A stretch of DNA of 64,000 nucleotides, from positions 17,785,771 through 17,849,770 of the forward strand of contig OZ022584.1 of NCBI GenBank assembly GCA_963669155.1, given 5' to 3'. Shown piece after piece: positions 34,801 through 45,489 of this stretch. Below the pieces are notes generated by a model that did not search any database, had not been told where the DNA came from, and saw only the letters and a list, made by a program, of their open reading frames with translations. The stretch comes from Arbacia lixula (lineage: Eukaryota > Echinodermata > Echinoidea > Arbacioida > Arbaciidae). Positions within the stretch are counted from its first letter, which is position 1, and each line of letters starts with the position of its first letter. The position numbers and the translations under genes are program-made.

Positions 34801-37800
34801 CTGCTCCCTATCCCTCTATTATCATATGCATCATTATGATTCAATATACGTCTCCCTACTCCCTCCATTATCCCTATCCCTCCATTATCATATGCATCAT
34901 TATGATTCAATATACGTCTCCCTACTCCCTCCATTATCCCTATCTCTCCATTATCATATGCATCATTATGATTCAATATACGTCTCCCTACTCCCTCCAT
35001 TAGCATATGCATCATTATGATTCAATATACGTCTCCCTACTCCCTCCATTATCATATGCATCATTATGATTCAATATACGTCTCCCTACTCCCTCCATTA
35101 TCCCTATCCCTCCATTATCATATGCATCATTATGATTCAATATACGTCTCCCTACTCCCTCCATTATCCCTATCTCTCCATTATCATATGCATCATTATG
35201 ATTCAATATACGTCTCCCTATTCCCTCCATTATCATATGCATTATTATGATTCAATATATGTCTCCCTACTCCCTCCATTATCCCTATCCCTCCATTATC
35301 ATATGCACCATTATGATTCAATATACGTCTCCCTACTCCCTCCATTATCCCTATCCCTCCATTATCATATGCATCATTATGATTCAATATACGTCTCCCT
35401 ACTCCCTCCATTATCATATGCATCATTATGATTCAATATACGTCTCCCTACTCCCTCCATTATCATATGCATTATTATGATTCAATATACGTCTCCCTAC
35501 TCCCTCCATTATCATATGCATCATTATGATTCAATATACGTCTCCCTACTCCCTCCATTATCATATGCATTATTATGATTCAATATATGTCTCCCTACTC
35601 CCTCCATTATCCCTATCCCTCCATTATCATATGCACCATTATGATTCAATATACGTCTCCCTACTCCCTCCATTATCCCTATCCCTCCATTATCATATGC
35701 ACCATTATGATACAATATACGTCTCCCTACTCCCTCCATTATCCCTATCCCTCCATTATCATATGCATCATTATGATTCAATATACGTCTCCCTACTCCC
35801 TCCATTATCATATGCACCATTATGATTCAATATACGTCTCCCTACTCCCTCCATTATCATATGCACCATTATGATTCAATATACGTCTCCCTACTCCCTC
35901 CATTATCATATGCATCATTATGATACAATATACGTCTCCCTACTCCCTCCATTATCCCTATCCCTCCATTATCATATGCATCATTATGATTCAATATACG
36001 TCTCCCTATTCCCTCCATTATCCCTATCCCTCCATTATCATATGCATCATTATGATTCAATATACGTCTCCCTACTCCCTCCATTATCATATGCACCATT
36101 ATGATTCAATATACGTCTCCCTACTCCCTCCATTATCATATGCACCATTATGATTCAATATACGTCTCCCTACTCCCTCCATTATCATATGCATCATTAT
36201 GATACAATATACGTCTCCCTACTCCCTCCATTATCCCTATCCCTCCATTATCATATGCATCATTATGATTCAATATACGTCTCCCTATTCCCTCCATTAT
36301 CCCTATCCCTCCATTATCATATGCATCATTACGATTCAATATACGTCTCCCTTACTCGTGCAGGGTTCTTCGAGTGACTTCAGGAAAAAGCTGGCCAGGT
36401 CTGCTGGCCACTTTCTTGGTGAGCTCTACCTCCTCTCCCGAACATCCAGCCCAGAATTCAAGGCTTCTGTTCAGTCAGTGGTTACCCCAACACTGAAGGA
36501 TTGGATCAAGAGCCCTAACATGGTAAGAACAATTAATTACCTATCTGAATCTGTCCATCAGTCAATGATCAAGTGAGTCTTTTTAGTAGTCTAACAATTA
36601 TTTGTCACATCAAGGAAATGCTCAGTAATTCAAGGAGTAAAATAATCAGTTGAAAAAGTTTACAAATCAGTCATTGAATTATGTAGTGAGTCAGTTAAGT
36701 AGTCACAAAATCAATAAACTGGATGATGAATTAGTCTGGTTAGTGAGTCAGTAGTTCAGTGAGTAATATATGTAGTCATATTGAAAAGTGAAATCAGTCA
36801 GTCATTCAAGTATGCAAACAATTATTTGTCATGTCAATGAATCAGTCAGTCAAGTAGTTAAACACCAGTTCACAAGTTTACCAATCAGTTAATCATTCAA
36901 TCAATCATTTAGTGAGTTACGTAGTCAAACAATTATTTGACACATCCAAGAAATCAGTCAACCAGTCAGTCAGTCAGTTAGCAAGTTAGTTGAATATCCA
37001 TTCAGTCTATTAGTCATAGTAGTCATGCAATCAGTCCCCTAGGGCATCAGGGAATAAAGCATCATACTTGTACCGATGTATGTAAGGTATCTGGAAGTGG
37101 TTAGCATAGTATCAAAGGACAACGTTGAATGTTTGTAATCAATTATTAATTTTTGCAATATGTTTAGGCTATGGTCAGAGTTTTAAAGGAGGCTTCTTGA
37201 TGGCATGTTCTAAGACAAGGGCATATTTTATTTGTTTTCTATCTCTGTCAGACCGATTTCAATGATGATGACATACTACTCCTGGAAGTGCAGGCAGGGT
37301 GTCTGGATGAGTTTCTAAGCAACGCTCTGAAAGAAGACGATGAATCATTGAGGAAACAGGTGTCATCATGGATGAAGGAAGAGGTTGTTGGAACAGCTAA
37401 ACCCAAGTAAGCCTGCAACATGAAAGTCAAACAAACTCTAATTGACAATTTAATTTAGATTTGCGAAATAAGAGCAGCTGTCTGATGAAATCATGCAAAT
37501 GATTGATTAGTTTTGTAGTGGTCTTCATGTCTTAGATTGCTAATTGCTCTTGTTGGCTGGTGATGTATTGGGCATTCCTGGGGTGAAATACTGATTAATA
37601 CTAAAATCCACTTTTTTTTTAAAATCGCAACAACTTTATAATTTTTAGATGATTCCTTCCAGGTATCCTGAAATCAAAGAAGAATGGTTTTGATGACATA
37701 ACAGAATTACAGGTCCAGGGGGGTGTTTCACCAAGCTGTTTGTAAGCTACGAACGACTTTACGAACAACTGGTGATCCCTTCTTGTGCTAAATGCGATAC

Positions 37801-40800
37801 CACACTTTGTTCCTGTTTTAACATATTGAGAGTTGATTTCCAACAATCCTCATCAAATTTGACAAATCATAAGCTTTGTATTCACACACTTGTTAATAAC
37901 AAGAATTTTCATTTATAAACATCAGATTTGAACTCAAGCTCATGGGAATCAAAATAATTGAAAATGTGATTTAACACAAGAAGGGATCACCAGTCGTTCG
38001 TAAAGTCGTTTGTAGCTTACAAACAGCTTGGTGAAACACTTCAGGGGGATTTTTCACCAAGATGCGCATAAATTAGGCACAACTTTACAGTTACCTGTTC
38101 TTGTGGACCAAATTAGATTCTTAATGGTTTTGATTACCATCAGCTGAAGTTGAAATCTGATCTTTGTAGATTAAAATTCTTGCTGTTAACAAGCATCTGA
38201 ATACAAAGTTTGTAATTTGTCAAAACTTGATGGTAAGTGTCGGGAATTCACTCCCACTATGTTAAAACAGGACCAAATATGAGTCTCTTATTTAGCACAA
38301 AAACAGGTCAACAGTCCTGTATAAAGTCATGCGTAATTTGGTGAAACACGACCCTGTAGTCTTTGCTATTACTATCCCTGACCTTGATACTTTGACAGCT
38401 TTTCCTGGATACTATTCCAAGCTCACGCAGCTCATCTTCCTCCAACACTTTTCTTGCTTTCAGATCAGTGCGGCTCCTTCTCCTAGATGCCTTGCTGTCT
38501 CTTGGATGCCAGCGATGTAGTCAGGGACCAGCGAGCAGGGCGCAGCCCGTTCCACAGGCAGATGCCAAGACTGGTATGTCAATATCCAGAACACTAGCAA
38601 TGAGTGTAAATCCTGTTTAAATCTGTACAGAAAGACTCTTGAAGGGAAATTAGAAATGCATGCGGTCCTTATGTGCAGGTTCATTTTAAGGTGGTTGTTA
38701 AAGCAGTTTTTACTGTATAATGTCATACAATTTGCTCTAATACCTTTAACATATCTCAAATGAAATGCTACATTGCAAAGTGTATCTTGGTAATATCTGT
38801 TGAGGAACTGCTAAAAGCATGTAGGCTTGTGGGAATGATTACAAATGACATGTAACTAGCTCTGTTTACATGGAATACTTTTACAGTCAGGAGATACTCT
38901 TTGTATCTAAGTGTCTTTGCAGCATTGATTTTACAACAATGGTGCAAGGTGATACAAGTTAACTCATACAAGGAAATGCACTGAAGCAGAGATTTTTTCT
39001 TTGTAACCCTTTTTGTGCCAGAGAGCTCACTACTCTATAGGTGTTTTGTGTATTATTTGTGCCAAACTTGGGGCAATGGCATATGAAGAGTTAATTTTAA
39101 GTCTTTGTCTCTTCCATACAGATGGCAAGGCAGCACACCAGCCTCCCAATATGCATGGCAGTACTGGACGACAGCAACCCCCTAAGCAATCCGGCATTCC
39201 ACAACCCGACAATCATGCAGAGGCACAAAGAAACCAGTGGAAACAACATCATCCTCAGCAGCAGCAGCAGCAGCAGCAGTTGCCACAGCAACAACATCAA
39301 CACCAACAACAAAGGCAGCAGCAACATCAGCAACAAAACCAACAACAGCTATTGTGGGAACAGTTGCAGCAACAGCAGCAGCAGCAGCAACAAAGTCAAC
39401 AATTCAGTCAAATTCAGCAGTCGCAGCAACACCAAGCTGCCAAGTATCTACAACAACAGCAGACGTCTGCTGTCCCGCAAGGCGCTGGTAGGGTGGGGCC
39501 AGGACACCAGCAGCTGTCCTATCCGCAGGGGAACCCCACTATGGCCATCTCACCCCCAACCCTGCCTCAGCCTGCCCTGACCCAGCCTGCCCTGACCCAG
39601 CCTCCCCAGAGCATGTCCCAGTGGCCTGTCTCAAGTCAGGGCCTGCCCATGCAGAACTCTCTCCAGGCTCCCAGTGGCAGCGCTGCCTCCGGCCTAATGC
39701 CACAGAGCCAACAGCAGCAGCTTGCCTTAAATCAGGGCTATGGCCCACAGGGAATGGCCCTGTCGATGCAGGGGCAGCAGGGGTCCATGTCGTACCCTCC
39801 ACCATCCCAGGGTTCCCAGGCCGGCTACCAGGTTCACTCCAGAGGCCTTGGGTCTACCTTGCAGCTGATGGGGGAGGGTGGCCTACCCAGCCAGCCAGGG
39901 ATGCCTTCCCAGCCAGGCATGGGGGCCATGGTGCGGGACACACCCCCAAACATGCACTCTCAGCTGGCAGGCATGCACCCTTCCAGCCTGGCCCAGCAGC
40001 CCCCTCAGATGCTCACCATGCAGGACGTGATGGAAAATGCTTCCACCATGCAGTTTAACCCAGCCATGATGTCCCAGCTACCTCCCAGCCTTCGGAACTC
40101 CCTAGCACAGATGCAACAAATCCCACAAGAGACGTCTTCTATGAGCTACCAACAACAACAACAGGTTGGACCAATGGGCCCTCCAACCTCTACCGCATGG
40201 CAGCAGCCAGATTTTGGACAGGCAGAGATGCCCATGGTATCGTCTTCTCAAGGACTGAACTCCTCCTTGAGACAAGACGCATCATCTGTGCCACAGGGGA
40301 GCTTCACGACTGCTGTTGTTCAAGGAGACGTACTTGGCCAGGCTGCATTTACACATTCTGCAGGGAGTGGCAGATTTGTGCAGAACAGTATTGCGGATGC
40401 AGGCAGTCAGCAGAGTTTCCAGGAGAATGACAGTGCCCGGCGGGGTGTGGATCAGTGGGGAATGTCGGGTCAGGGATCGTCTTGGTCAAGCAAAATGCCT
40501 GGCTCTACGGGCCAAGATGCTACTCCGCCACCAAGCTCCCTCCCGTCCGTGAATCAGAACAGTCAGTGGCCTTCCGATGCAGGTGATGCAACGCCTCCAA
40601 AGAACACCAATAATCCACCTGTTCAGGAGTCAACAGGGTGGGGCGATGCTCCTCAAGCACCTCAGGACCAGTCTCACCAGAGCCTTGGGGTCCAAGGGTG
40701 GGGTTCCTCAAGCCAGGGCTCCTCCGACCAGGACCAGGGCACAGCCAACTGGGGTAAAGAGCCCAAACCAATCAGCAAGTGGACGACCAAGTCCTTCTCT

Positions 40801-41553
40801 GGCTTTGAGAGGGCTCGCTTCCCAGCAACAGCACAGGAGCAGCAGCAGAGCAGTGGGGAACAGCCGCAGCAGCAGCCGCAGCGAAGTCAGGCGAAACATC
40901 AACGCACAACACCAGAATCCAACCCATCTAAAACTCCCCCCAAGGACCCATATAACAGGAGTTCTGATGGTGGGTACCGTTCACCAAACACTTTTACATT
41001 GCCAACGAAGGAGAAGGAAGGCTCGCCAGCAGCAGAGGGTGTCTCATACAATGCCATGGCTGAGGTGGACGGCTACAACATTCCCGGACACAACTACAAC
41101 AGCGCCCCATACAGGGGAGGCTATGCCCCTGTGGGAGACGGAGGGGGGTACGAAGGCCTCCCACCGGGAAGCCAGCAAATCGGAAAGTTTGTCCTCCTGC
41201 CAGAAGGTCGCCCAAACCAGAACTCGTCTCCTGACAACCCAGAGCGTGACATCATCAGAAATGCCTTCCTGGATGATGACGAACCCTCCATTCAGGAAAT
41301 CAACACCGTTCTGAATCACCAGAAACGGCGAAAGGAACACGGCCAGGCAAACTGGTCCCAGTTCGAGACCTCTCCTCGGGACCAGCAGCACCCTGGTGGG
41401 TACCCCCAAAGAGGCGGTCACCACAGGAGGGGACAGGGTAGAGGGAGCCTGCTGGTCACTAACCCCTGTCCCGCCATGCCGCCACTCCCCTCCGCTGCAT
41501 CGTCAGGCAACAGGCACGGCGCAGGCAGGCAGAAGTACTCCCCACGTAAATGA
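27090..41553 (+). CDS. MIF4G-domain, Gln/WG-rich protein (11 coding exons)
   Basis: Proposed coding exons: 27090-27942, 28202-28570, 28846-29077, 29805-29937, 31251-31320, 33214-33354, 34131-34201, 36364-36522, 37252-37406, 38464-38573 and 39122-41553. All introns are GT-AG and the joined length is 4725 nt in one frame, giving 1574 residues. Regions: acidic Glu-rich N-terminus (1-284), Pro-rich (285-407), Gln/His-rich (408-484), and a helical MIF4G-like repeat region (about 505-750) that includes HFLGELYLL, matching the FLGELYL helix of PAIP1. Next come poly-Gln (about 800-860), a Gln/Pro/Met-rich tail, WG dipeptides near 1209, 1270, 1290 and 1307, and a conserved-looking segment near 1471-1500 (RDIIRNAFLDDDEPSIQEINTVL). 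MIF4G proteins scaffold translation or mRNA-decay complexes in the cytoplasm, so an mRNA-binding or translation role is inferred. The exact orthologue is not recognised; PAIP1, CTIF or an eIF4G relative are possible. The ATG context is CTCAAGATGC. Confidence 0.82.
29880..30830 (+). repeat. Tandem copies of the 3' half of exon 4 (coding) with its splice donor
   Basis: The last 58 bases of the exon ending at 29937 (encoding ELEKEYEWHKFNVERKVKK), plus the 5' splice site and the following G-rich intron, recur six more times: 30025-30082, 30195-30252, 30343-30399, 30488-30544, 30626-30679 and 30767-30824. The period is about 140-170 bp. Each copy ends AAGAAG|GTAAG, whereas the functional exon has GTATGG. 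Two copies change WHKF to WQTF, and the copy at 30626 has small deletions. The spacers are GGGGTGGGGTAGGT-rich. A stop codon follows the real donor in frame, so read-through into the array is not possible. Confidence 0.92.
31699..31801. repeat. (GA)n / (GGGAGA)n microsatellite in an intron
   Basis: GAGAGA blocks, then four GGGAGA units, then about 28 GA units, within the intron between exons 31251-31320 and 33214-33354. Confidence 0.95.
32166..32200. repeat. Poly-G tract in an intron
   Basis: GGGGGTGGGGGTGTG followed by about 15 G residues on the plus strand, a potential G-quadruplex in the pre-mRNA. Confidence 0.7.
32655..33035 (+). pseudogene. CR1/L2-type LINE 3' remnant (ORF2 C-terminus plus tail)
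   Basis: A plus-strand frame reads PDYIQELIRFYKSPRVL, then TYAQRSF-stop-LAAPMLWNKLPDF and FHAKLKSFLFVVEL-stop. This matches the conserved end of CR1/L2 reverse transcriptase polyproteins (ELI..Y.PSR, RSFS.AAP.LWN.LP, LK..LF). Two in-frame stops show it is dead. It is followed by GCCATATAAGAATGGACTATTG, like the typical LINE tail motif. It sits in sense orientation inside an intron of the MIF4G gene. Confidence 0.75.
33540..34065 (+). repeat. 77-bp minisatellite in an intron
   Basis: The motif GTGAACAGGGCCTACACC recurs with exact 77-bp spacing (GAACA at 33549, 33626, 33703, 33780, 33857, 33934 and 34011), then as a shortened unit at about 34053. Units contain CTGTATTGTGTGTTTCTGTGTGA and CCTAATCCACCTGTAATTTG. 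The array ends about 65 bases before the acceptor of exon 34131-34201, and the true acceptor region looks like a diverged unit. Confidence 0.92.
34800..36358 (+). repeat. 49/66-bp composite minisatellite reaching the exon acceptor
   Basis: About 25-30 units contain CATATGCATCATTATGATTC, AATATACGTCTCCCTACTCCCTC and CATTATC. The short unit is 49 bp; the long one adds 17 bp (CATTATCCCTATCCCTC). The two types are interspersed in a semi-regular order. The last unit (TACGTCTCCCTTACTCGTGCAG) merges into the 3' splice site of exon 36364-36522. The preceding 34510-34800 is a related pyrimidine-rich sequence. Repetitive Tyr/Ser/Leu frames on both strands are shadows. Confidence 0.95.
36540..37030 (+). 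repeat. Degenerate AGTCAGT-rich intronic repeat
   Basis: CAGTCAGTCA-type words recur throughout. A longer phrase, AAACAATTATTTGTCACATC, appears at about 36592, 36818 and 36926 with variations. It occupies most of the intron between exons 36364-36522 and 37252-37406. Confidence 0.7.
37718..38042. mobile_element. Foldback miniature element, family C copy 1
   Basis: The arm GTGTTTCACCAAGCTGTTTG...CCCTTCTTGTG (about 37722-37786) is inverted at about 37976-38039 (CACAAGAAGGG...GGTGAAACAC). A central AT-rich section of about 190 bases is non-coding. It is intronic in the MIF4G gene. Confidence 0.85.
38043..38356. mobile_element. Foldback miniature element, family C copy 2 (diverged)
   Basis: Immediately next to copy 1. 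The left arm TTTTTCACCAAGATGCGCATAAATTAGG...CCTGTTCTTGTG has an inverted partner TAGCACAAAAACAGG...GCGTAATTTGGTGAAACACGACCCTG. It has the same end motif (TTTCACCAA) and a similar size as copy 1, but different arm interiors. Confidence 0.75.
39256..39445 (+). repeat. CAG/CAA-rich segment encoding poly-Gln
   Basis: Lies inside the last exon of the MIF4G gene. Mixed CAG and CAA codons give several runs of glutamine interrupted by His, Leu and Ser. The mixed codons suggest selection on protein and not pure repeat slippage. Confidence 0.85.
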
Positions 41554-42830
41554 CACCCCCTGGGCTTTGAGATTGGTAACAAAAGCATGCTTTTCAGATA
41601 AGACCAAAGGTGTAAGGTGCTGTAGTCAACTTATTTTTGTCCCTCTTTGTTGTGATGCCACATGCATGAGGTATATTTGTTGTTTGTTCACTGTTTTGCT
41701 GCTGCTGAATATGAGAACACCTTGCTTCATTAATCCATATTTTATGGTTAGCCTTATAAATAATGTTTGAAATTATAGTACCGTAACTAAGAAGACAGTA
41801 TTTAAGAGACCGATGTTTTGCAGATGCTCTGTCAAAGTGTCAGAGATTCAAAAGTGTCAGTATACGTGGCCTATATGATGCACAAAAATCTCTTCCCATG
41901 TATTCCCTGCTGAAAGAATAAGAAAAGTAATTCATGCGATAATCATACTGAAATTGTTCTCCTTAGTCAACAAAAAATCAATTGCCTTTGCATGCAAAAT
42001 GTATTTCATTCAGGTAACTTGTAGCTTATCTCAACATCATGTTTCTTTACTACTTCTTTGTTTCGAAGATTTGTATTAGTCAGCTCGTGCGTTTGCCGGT
42101 TCAGCCAGACATTTGCACATGTCGTGAGAATGCTTGAAAAGTAATCTGCTAGAATACCAGGGCTCTGTCTTTTAAAGGAGTCGACATGTCTTAAATACTC
42201 CATATGAACTTCCCAAGCATGGGGAGGAGATTACATGACTGTTAAACGCGAGGATCGTGACGGTTTCGCACATTTTGTAGATCAGTACTGTAGGTGATGC
42301 TATACATCACTTAATTTGATTGCCATGTTGAATTGTGCTAGATTTAAAACTTTGTAACTTCTTTCGTAGACTGCATTGGGAAAAAATGTGAAATGCATTT
42401 AAAAGATAGTGGGCTTGTGAGGAACCTAGTATGTACTAGACTTTCAATGTGTAAAATTGTTTTGGATGTTGAGTATTTACATGTAGGCCCAACATGAACT
42501 TGAAGCCCAACTCTATCTATCTCCTGAGCCAAAGATAAAAGAGATATATATGCAAATGTGCCCTAATCCACTCAGACATTTACATGTATGTGTAAGTAGC
42601 AAATTGAAATTGAAATTCACCCCAGATGGATCATACTGTACTACTCTTAACACCTTGTCAGTTTGAAGTTGTTTCTTTTAATGTTTATATTACTCTTGTG
42701 TTGTGCACCGAACTTATTCCGCACCAAATGAAGGGGTATTGTGTGGTAACACTGATAAACTTCTCATAACTATTTAGGCATGAAACACTTTGATTAAATT
42801 GTGTTGTGTGAATAAATTACCATATTTGAA
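41554..42830 (+). other. Probable 3' UTR of the MIF4G-domain gene
   Basis: AT-rich sequence follows the stop at 41551-41553. AATAAA signals occur at 42811-42816 and, much further, at 45787-45792. The first is the nearest plausible polyadenylation signal. The UTR end is unproven. Confidence 0.4.
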
Positions 42831-43490
42831 AGATCATTTTAACTGTAACTCAAAGGTGGATAGACGTACATAAAAGTCATCAACCATATGTCCAACCATT
42901 TATTTTCGTTTTCTGTTTTTTTGGCTCCTACATTTTCCCATTTCGCTATCATTTTGCTTTACATTTCACCTGTGATGCCAATTTTGAGACAATGCCCAGA
43001 ATTTAAGTCTCGAATATTACATTTTTGGCAATATTTAATACATGTATTCCTTAATGCATCTGTTTGAGGTGAAATGTAATAACCATCGTTTGGCCCATGA
43101 CCACCCTTCTCTTCTTTTGATTAAGCTCACCAGGTTATGACGACATGGAAGTAGGACATATATGTGGTTTGTATCCGTTGTGAATCTCAGGGAATCCTTG
43201 AATAGGTCAAATTCACCATTCCCATGCACAATATTTTTGTAACAGCATATCATGTGTTGACTATATTGCATGTGTGTGTGCCTTTGTAGCTGACATGGTT
43301 CACTATAAGTGTGACTGGGTAGTGGCACAATATGGTTATACATGTATAGATACAAATCTTATGTACATTTCTGTATCCTAGAAAAAAAACAGCGTCAATT
43401 GTGGAATGATAAATTGTGACTAAATTCATGATAAGATGTTTTTGTATGAAGTCAAGATGAACTTTGTGTGTTTCATGGTAATTTATTACT
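42831..43490. other. Gene-free stretch
   Basis: No exon or repeat is recognised. It may be 3' UTR if the distal polyadenylation signal is used. Confidence 0.35.
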
Positions 43491-43495
43491 TTAGT

Positions 43496-43952
43496 TTAAA
43501 GACAGGGTGTCCCACTTCCAAAGGTCATGAAACTTGTCAGGAATCTGCAGTGCACTGTAACCATAAAGTGTATGAAATCTCACTGTCATAGCTTCACAAA
43601 CATTTTCAGGAAAAGTGAAAAAAAAAACCTATCCTATTTATGTTTGAACCGCAGCGAGCATAGTCTACACTCATAATCTCAGCGTGCGATGCGGGCATGG
43701 CTCCCATTGAACGCATGCACCATTGAGCAGACCGATGCAGACCATAGCACACAGCAGTCTCCGGTCTCTAGGCTATAGGTTTCGGACGACCTGTCCAAAA
43801 CCTCAAAATCTACTAATCGCTATAATTTTGCTTAAAGTCAGTTTCCATATCTATTATGGGGAGGGAAGCTCTAATATAGAATCTTCTTCCCTTTTCTGTT
43901 TGTTTTTTTTTTTTTACAAAATGTTATATGCAAAAGGGACACCCTGTCTTTC
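43496..43952. mobile_element. Miniature inverted-repeat element, family D copy 1
   Basis: The left end TTAAAGACAGGGTGTCCC mirrors the right end GGGACACCCTGTCTTT. The length is about 455 bp with no coding capacity. The left side abuts TTAA. A reverse-oriented, diverged relative is at 54027-54300 (AAAGACAGTGTGTCTCTTTTGCA, then GAAGAAGACACTATATCAGA, then GGTCGTCCGAAGCCTA). Confidence 0.75.
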
Positions 43953-43959
43953 AGAGAAG

Positions 43960-44800
43960 AAAGGCGACTGGGGCTGGTTGTCGGGTTAAACATGTACTAC
44001 ATGTACATGTCGGGCTATACATGTTCATGTACTAAGACTACTATGGGTAGTGTAATGCTAGCACATGATGAGACTGTCTGATGTATATAGTGTTTTTCTT
44101 TTCATGATTCTCCCAATCCACATATGCCTTCTTGGAACATGAATTTTTTTTTCCACATGTTCGCTTTTTTTTTCTCTGTCACATTTCTTGCTACAGGTAA
44201 TGCACTGAACCAATCTCTTTCCCCCCTTTTCCCCCTTTAGTTTATTGTTCTTTTGTTTTCCGCCCTTCACTTCTTTTCTCTCTCTAGCTCTTCTCTCTAT
44301 CAGCCCCTCCCACCTGTGTACTTATCTATGATCTATCTATCTATCTTTCTATTTATCTATCTATCAATTTATCTGTATACTGTATGTATTTCTCTTTCTA
44401 CACATGCATCAATATATCCTGCATTTGGATATTACGTCTCTGTGCTTCAATCGATTCACTTTTTCAGTTGATTATTCATTTTTAATTGTTGTAATTTCCT
44501 TCAGTATGTCTGCAAAGTTTTGTTGGGTGGACTACTCTAGTAATGTGTATATAATCCAGTTCCGCTGTATGTGAATAACATACATTTGTAAATACATAAT
44601 GCTCTTTTGTTTTCATGGGACTTGCAGAGATGAAAGTGTGTTACATGGTTTGTAATATTTTCTAAGACCTTTTTTATGATTAAATGTAAATCATTCCATA
44701 CCTAAAAATTTGTCAAATGTTTTTGTTGTACTTGTTATACCCCCTGTTGAGTAGTGATTTCTTTATGTAATACAGAGTATATTTGTATGCTTTGTTGTGC
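43960..44800. other. Gene-free stretch
   Basis: Includes a (CTAT)n tract at about 44330-44370 and pyrimidine-rich DNA. No exon is recognised. Confidence 0.4.
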
Positions 44801-44807
44801 TGTGCTT

Positions 44808-44857
44808 ACAACTACTACTACTACTGCTACTACTACTACTGCTACTACTACTACATG

Positions 44858-44911
<54 letters not shown>

Positions 44912-44931
44912 CACTACTACCACTACTTCTG

Positions 44932-44981
<50 letters not shown>

Positions 44982-45012
44982 TCTACTACTACTGCTTTTA
45001 CTGCTACTACTC

Positions 45013-45077
<65 letters not shown>

Positions 45078-45150
45078 GCTACGACTACTACTACTGCTAC
45101 GACTACTACTACTACTGCTACTACTACTACTACTACTACTGCTACTACTT

Positions 45151-45187
<37 letters not shown>

Positions 45188-45238
45188 TACTACTACTACT
45201 TCTTCTACCTCTACTACTTCTACTGTACTACTACTTCT
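44808..45238. repeat. (ACT)n trinucleotide array, about 425 bp
   Basis: Almost continuous ACT/CTA/TAC units are interrupted by GCT, TCT and ACG variants. Poly-Thr, poly-Tyr, poly-Leu and poly-Val frames across it are artefacts. Confidence 0.97.
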
Positions 45239-45380
45239 ACCAATGAAATAATACTACTAATGTTACTTTCGGTACTATTACCACTACTGCAGTATTATTG
45301 CAACTGCAATGAACAATAATGCTTCTATTACTATTGCTATTACTTACATGTAGACCTACTACTATTAATGCTAATGTTAA

Positions 45381-45385
45381 ATATA

Positions 45386-45416
<31 letters not shown>

Positions 45417-45482
45417 GTGTGTGTGTGTGTGTATGTGTGTGTGTGTGTATGTGTGTGTGCGTGCGTGCACGCGCGCGCGTGT
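45381..45482. repeat. (AT)n-(GT)n-(CG)n alternating purine-pyrimidine tract
   Basis: About 100 bases of alternating purine-pyrimidine dinucleotides end in GTGCACGCGCGCGCGTG. It is the kind of sequence that can adopt Z-DNA or a cruciform. Confidence 0.9.
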
Positions 45483-45489
45483 TAACACA

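Noticed and set aside
34779..36339. Many repeated Tyr/Ser/Leu or Asn/Gly-rich frames on both strands, like a repeat protein
   Set aside because: They are translations of the 49/66-bp minisatellite within an intron. The unit lengths are not both multiples of three, and flanking exons splice over the region.
39122..39580. Alternative Ser-rich frame over the poly-Gln segment
   Set aside because: Only the Gln frame continues the phase of the preceding exon (38464-38573) and stays open to 41553.
44735..45319. Poly-Thr, poly-Tyr, poly-Leu and poly-Val frames
   Set aside because: Pure consequence of the ACT trinucleotide array.
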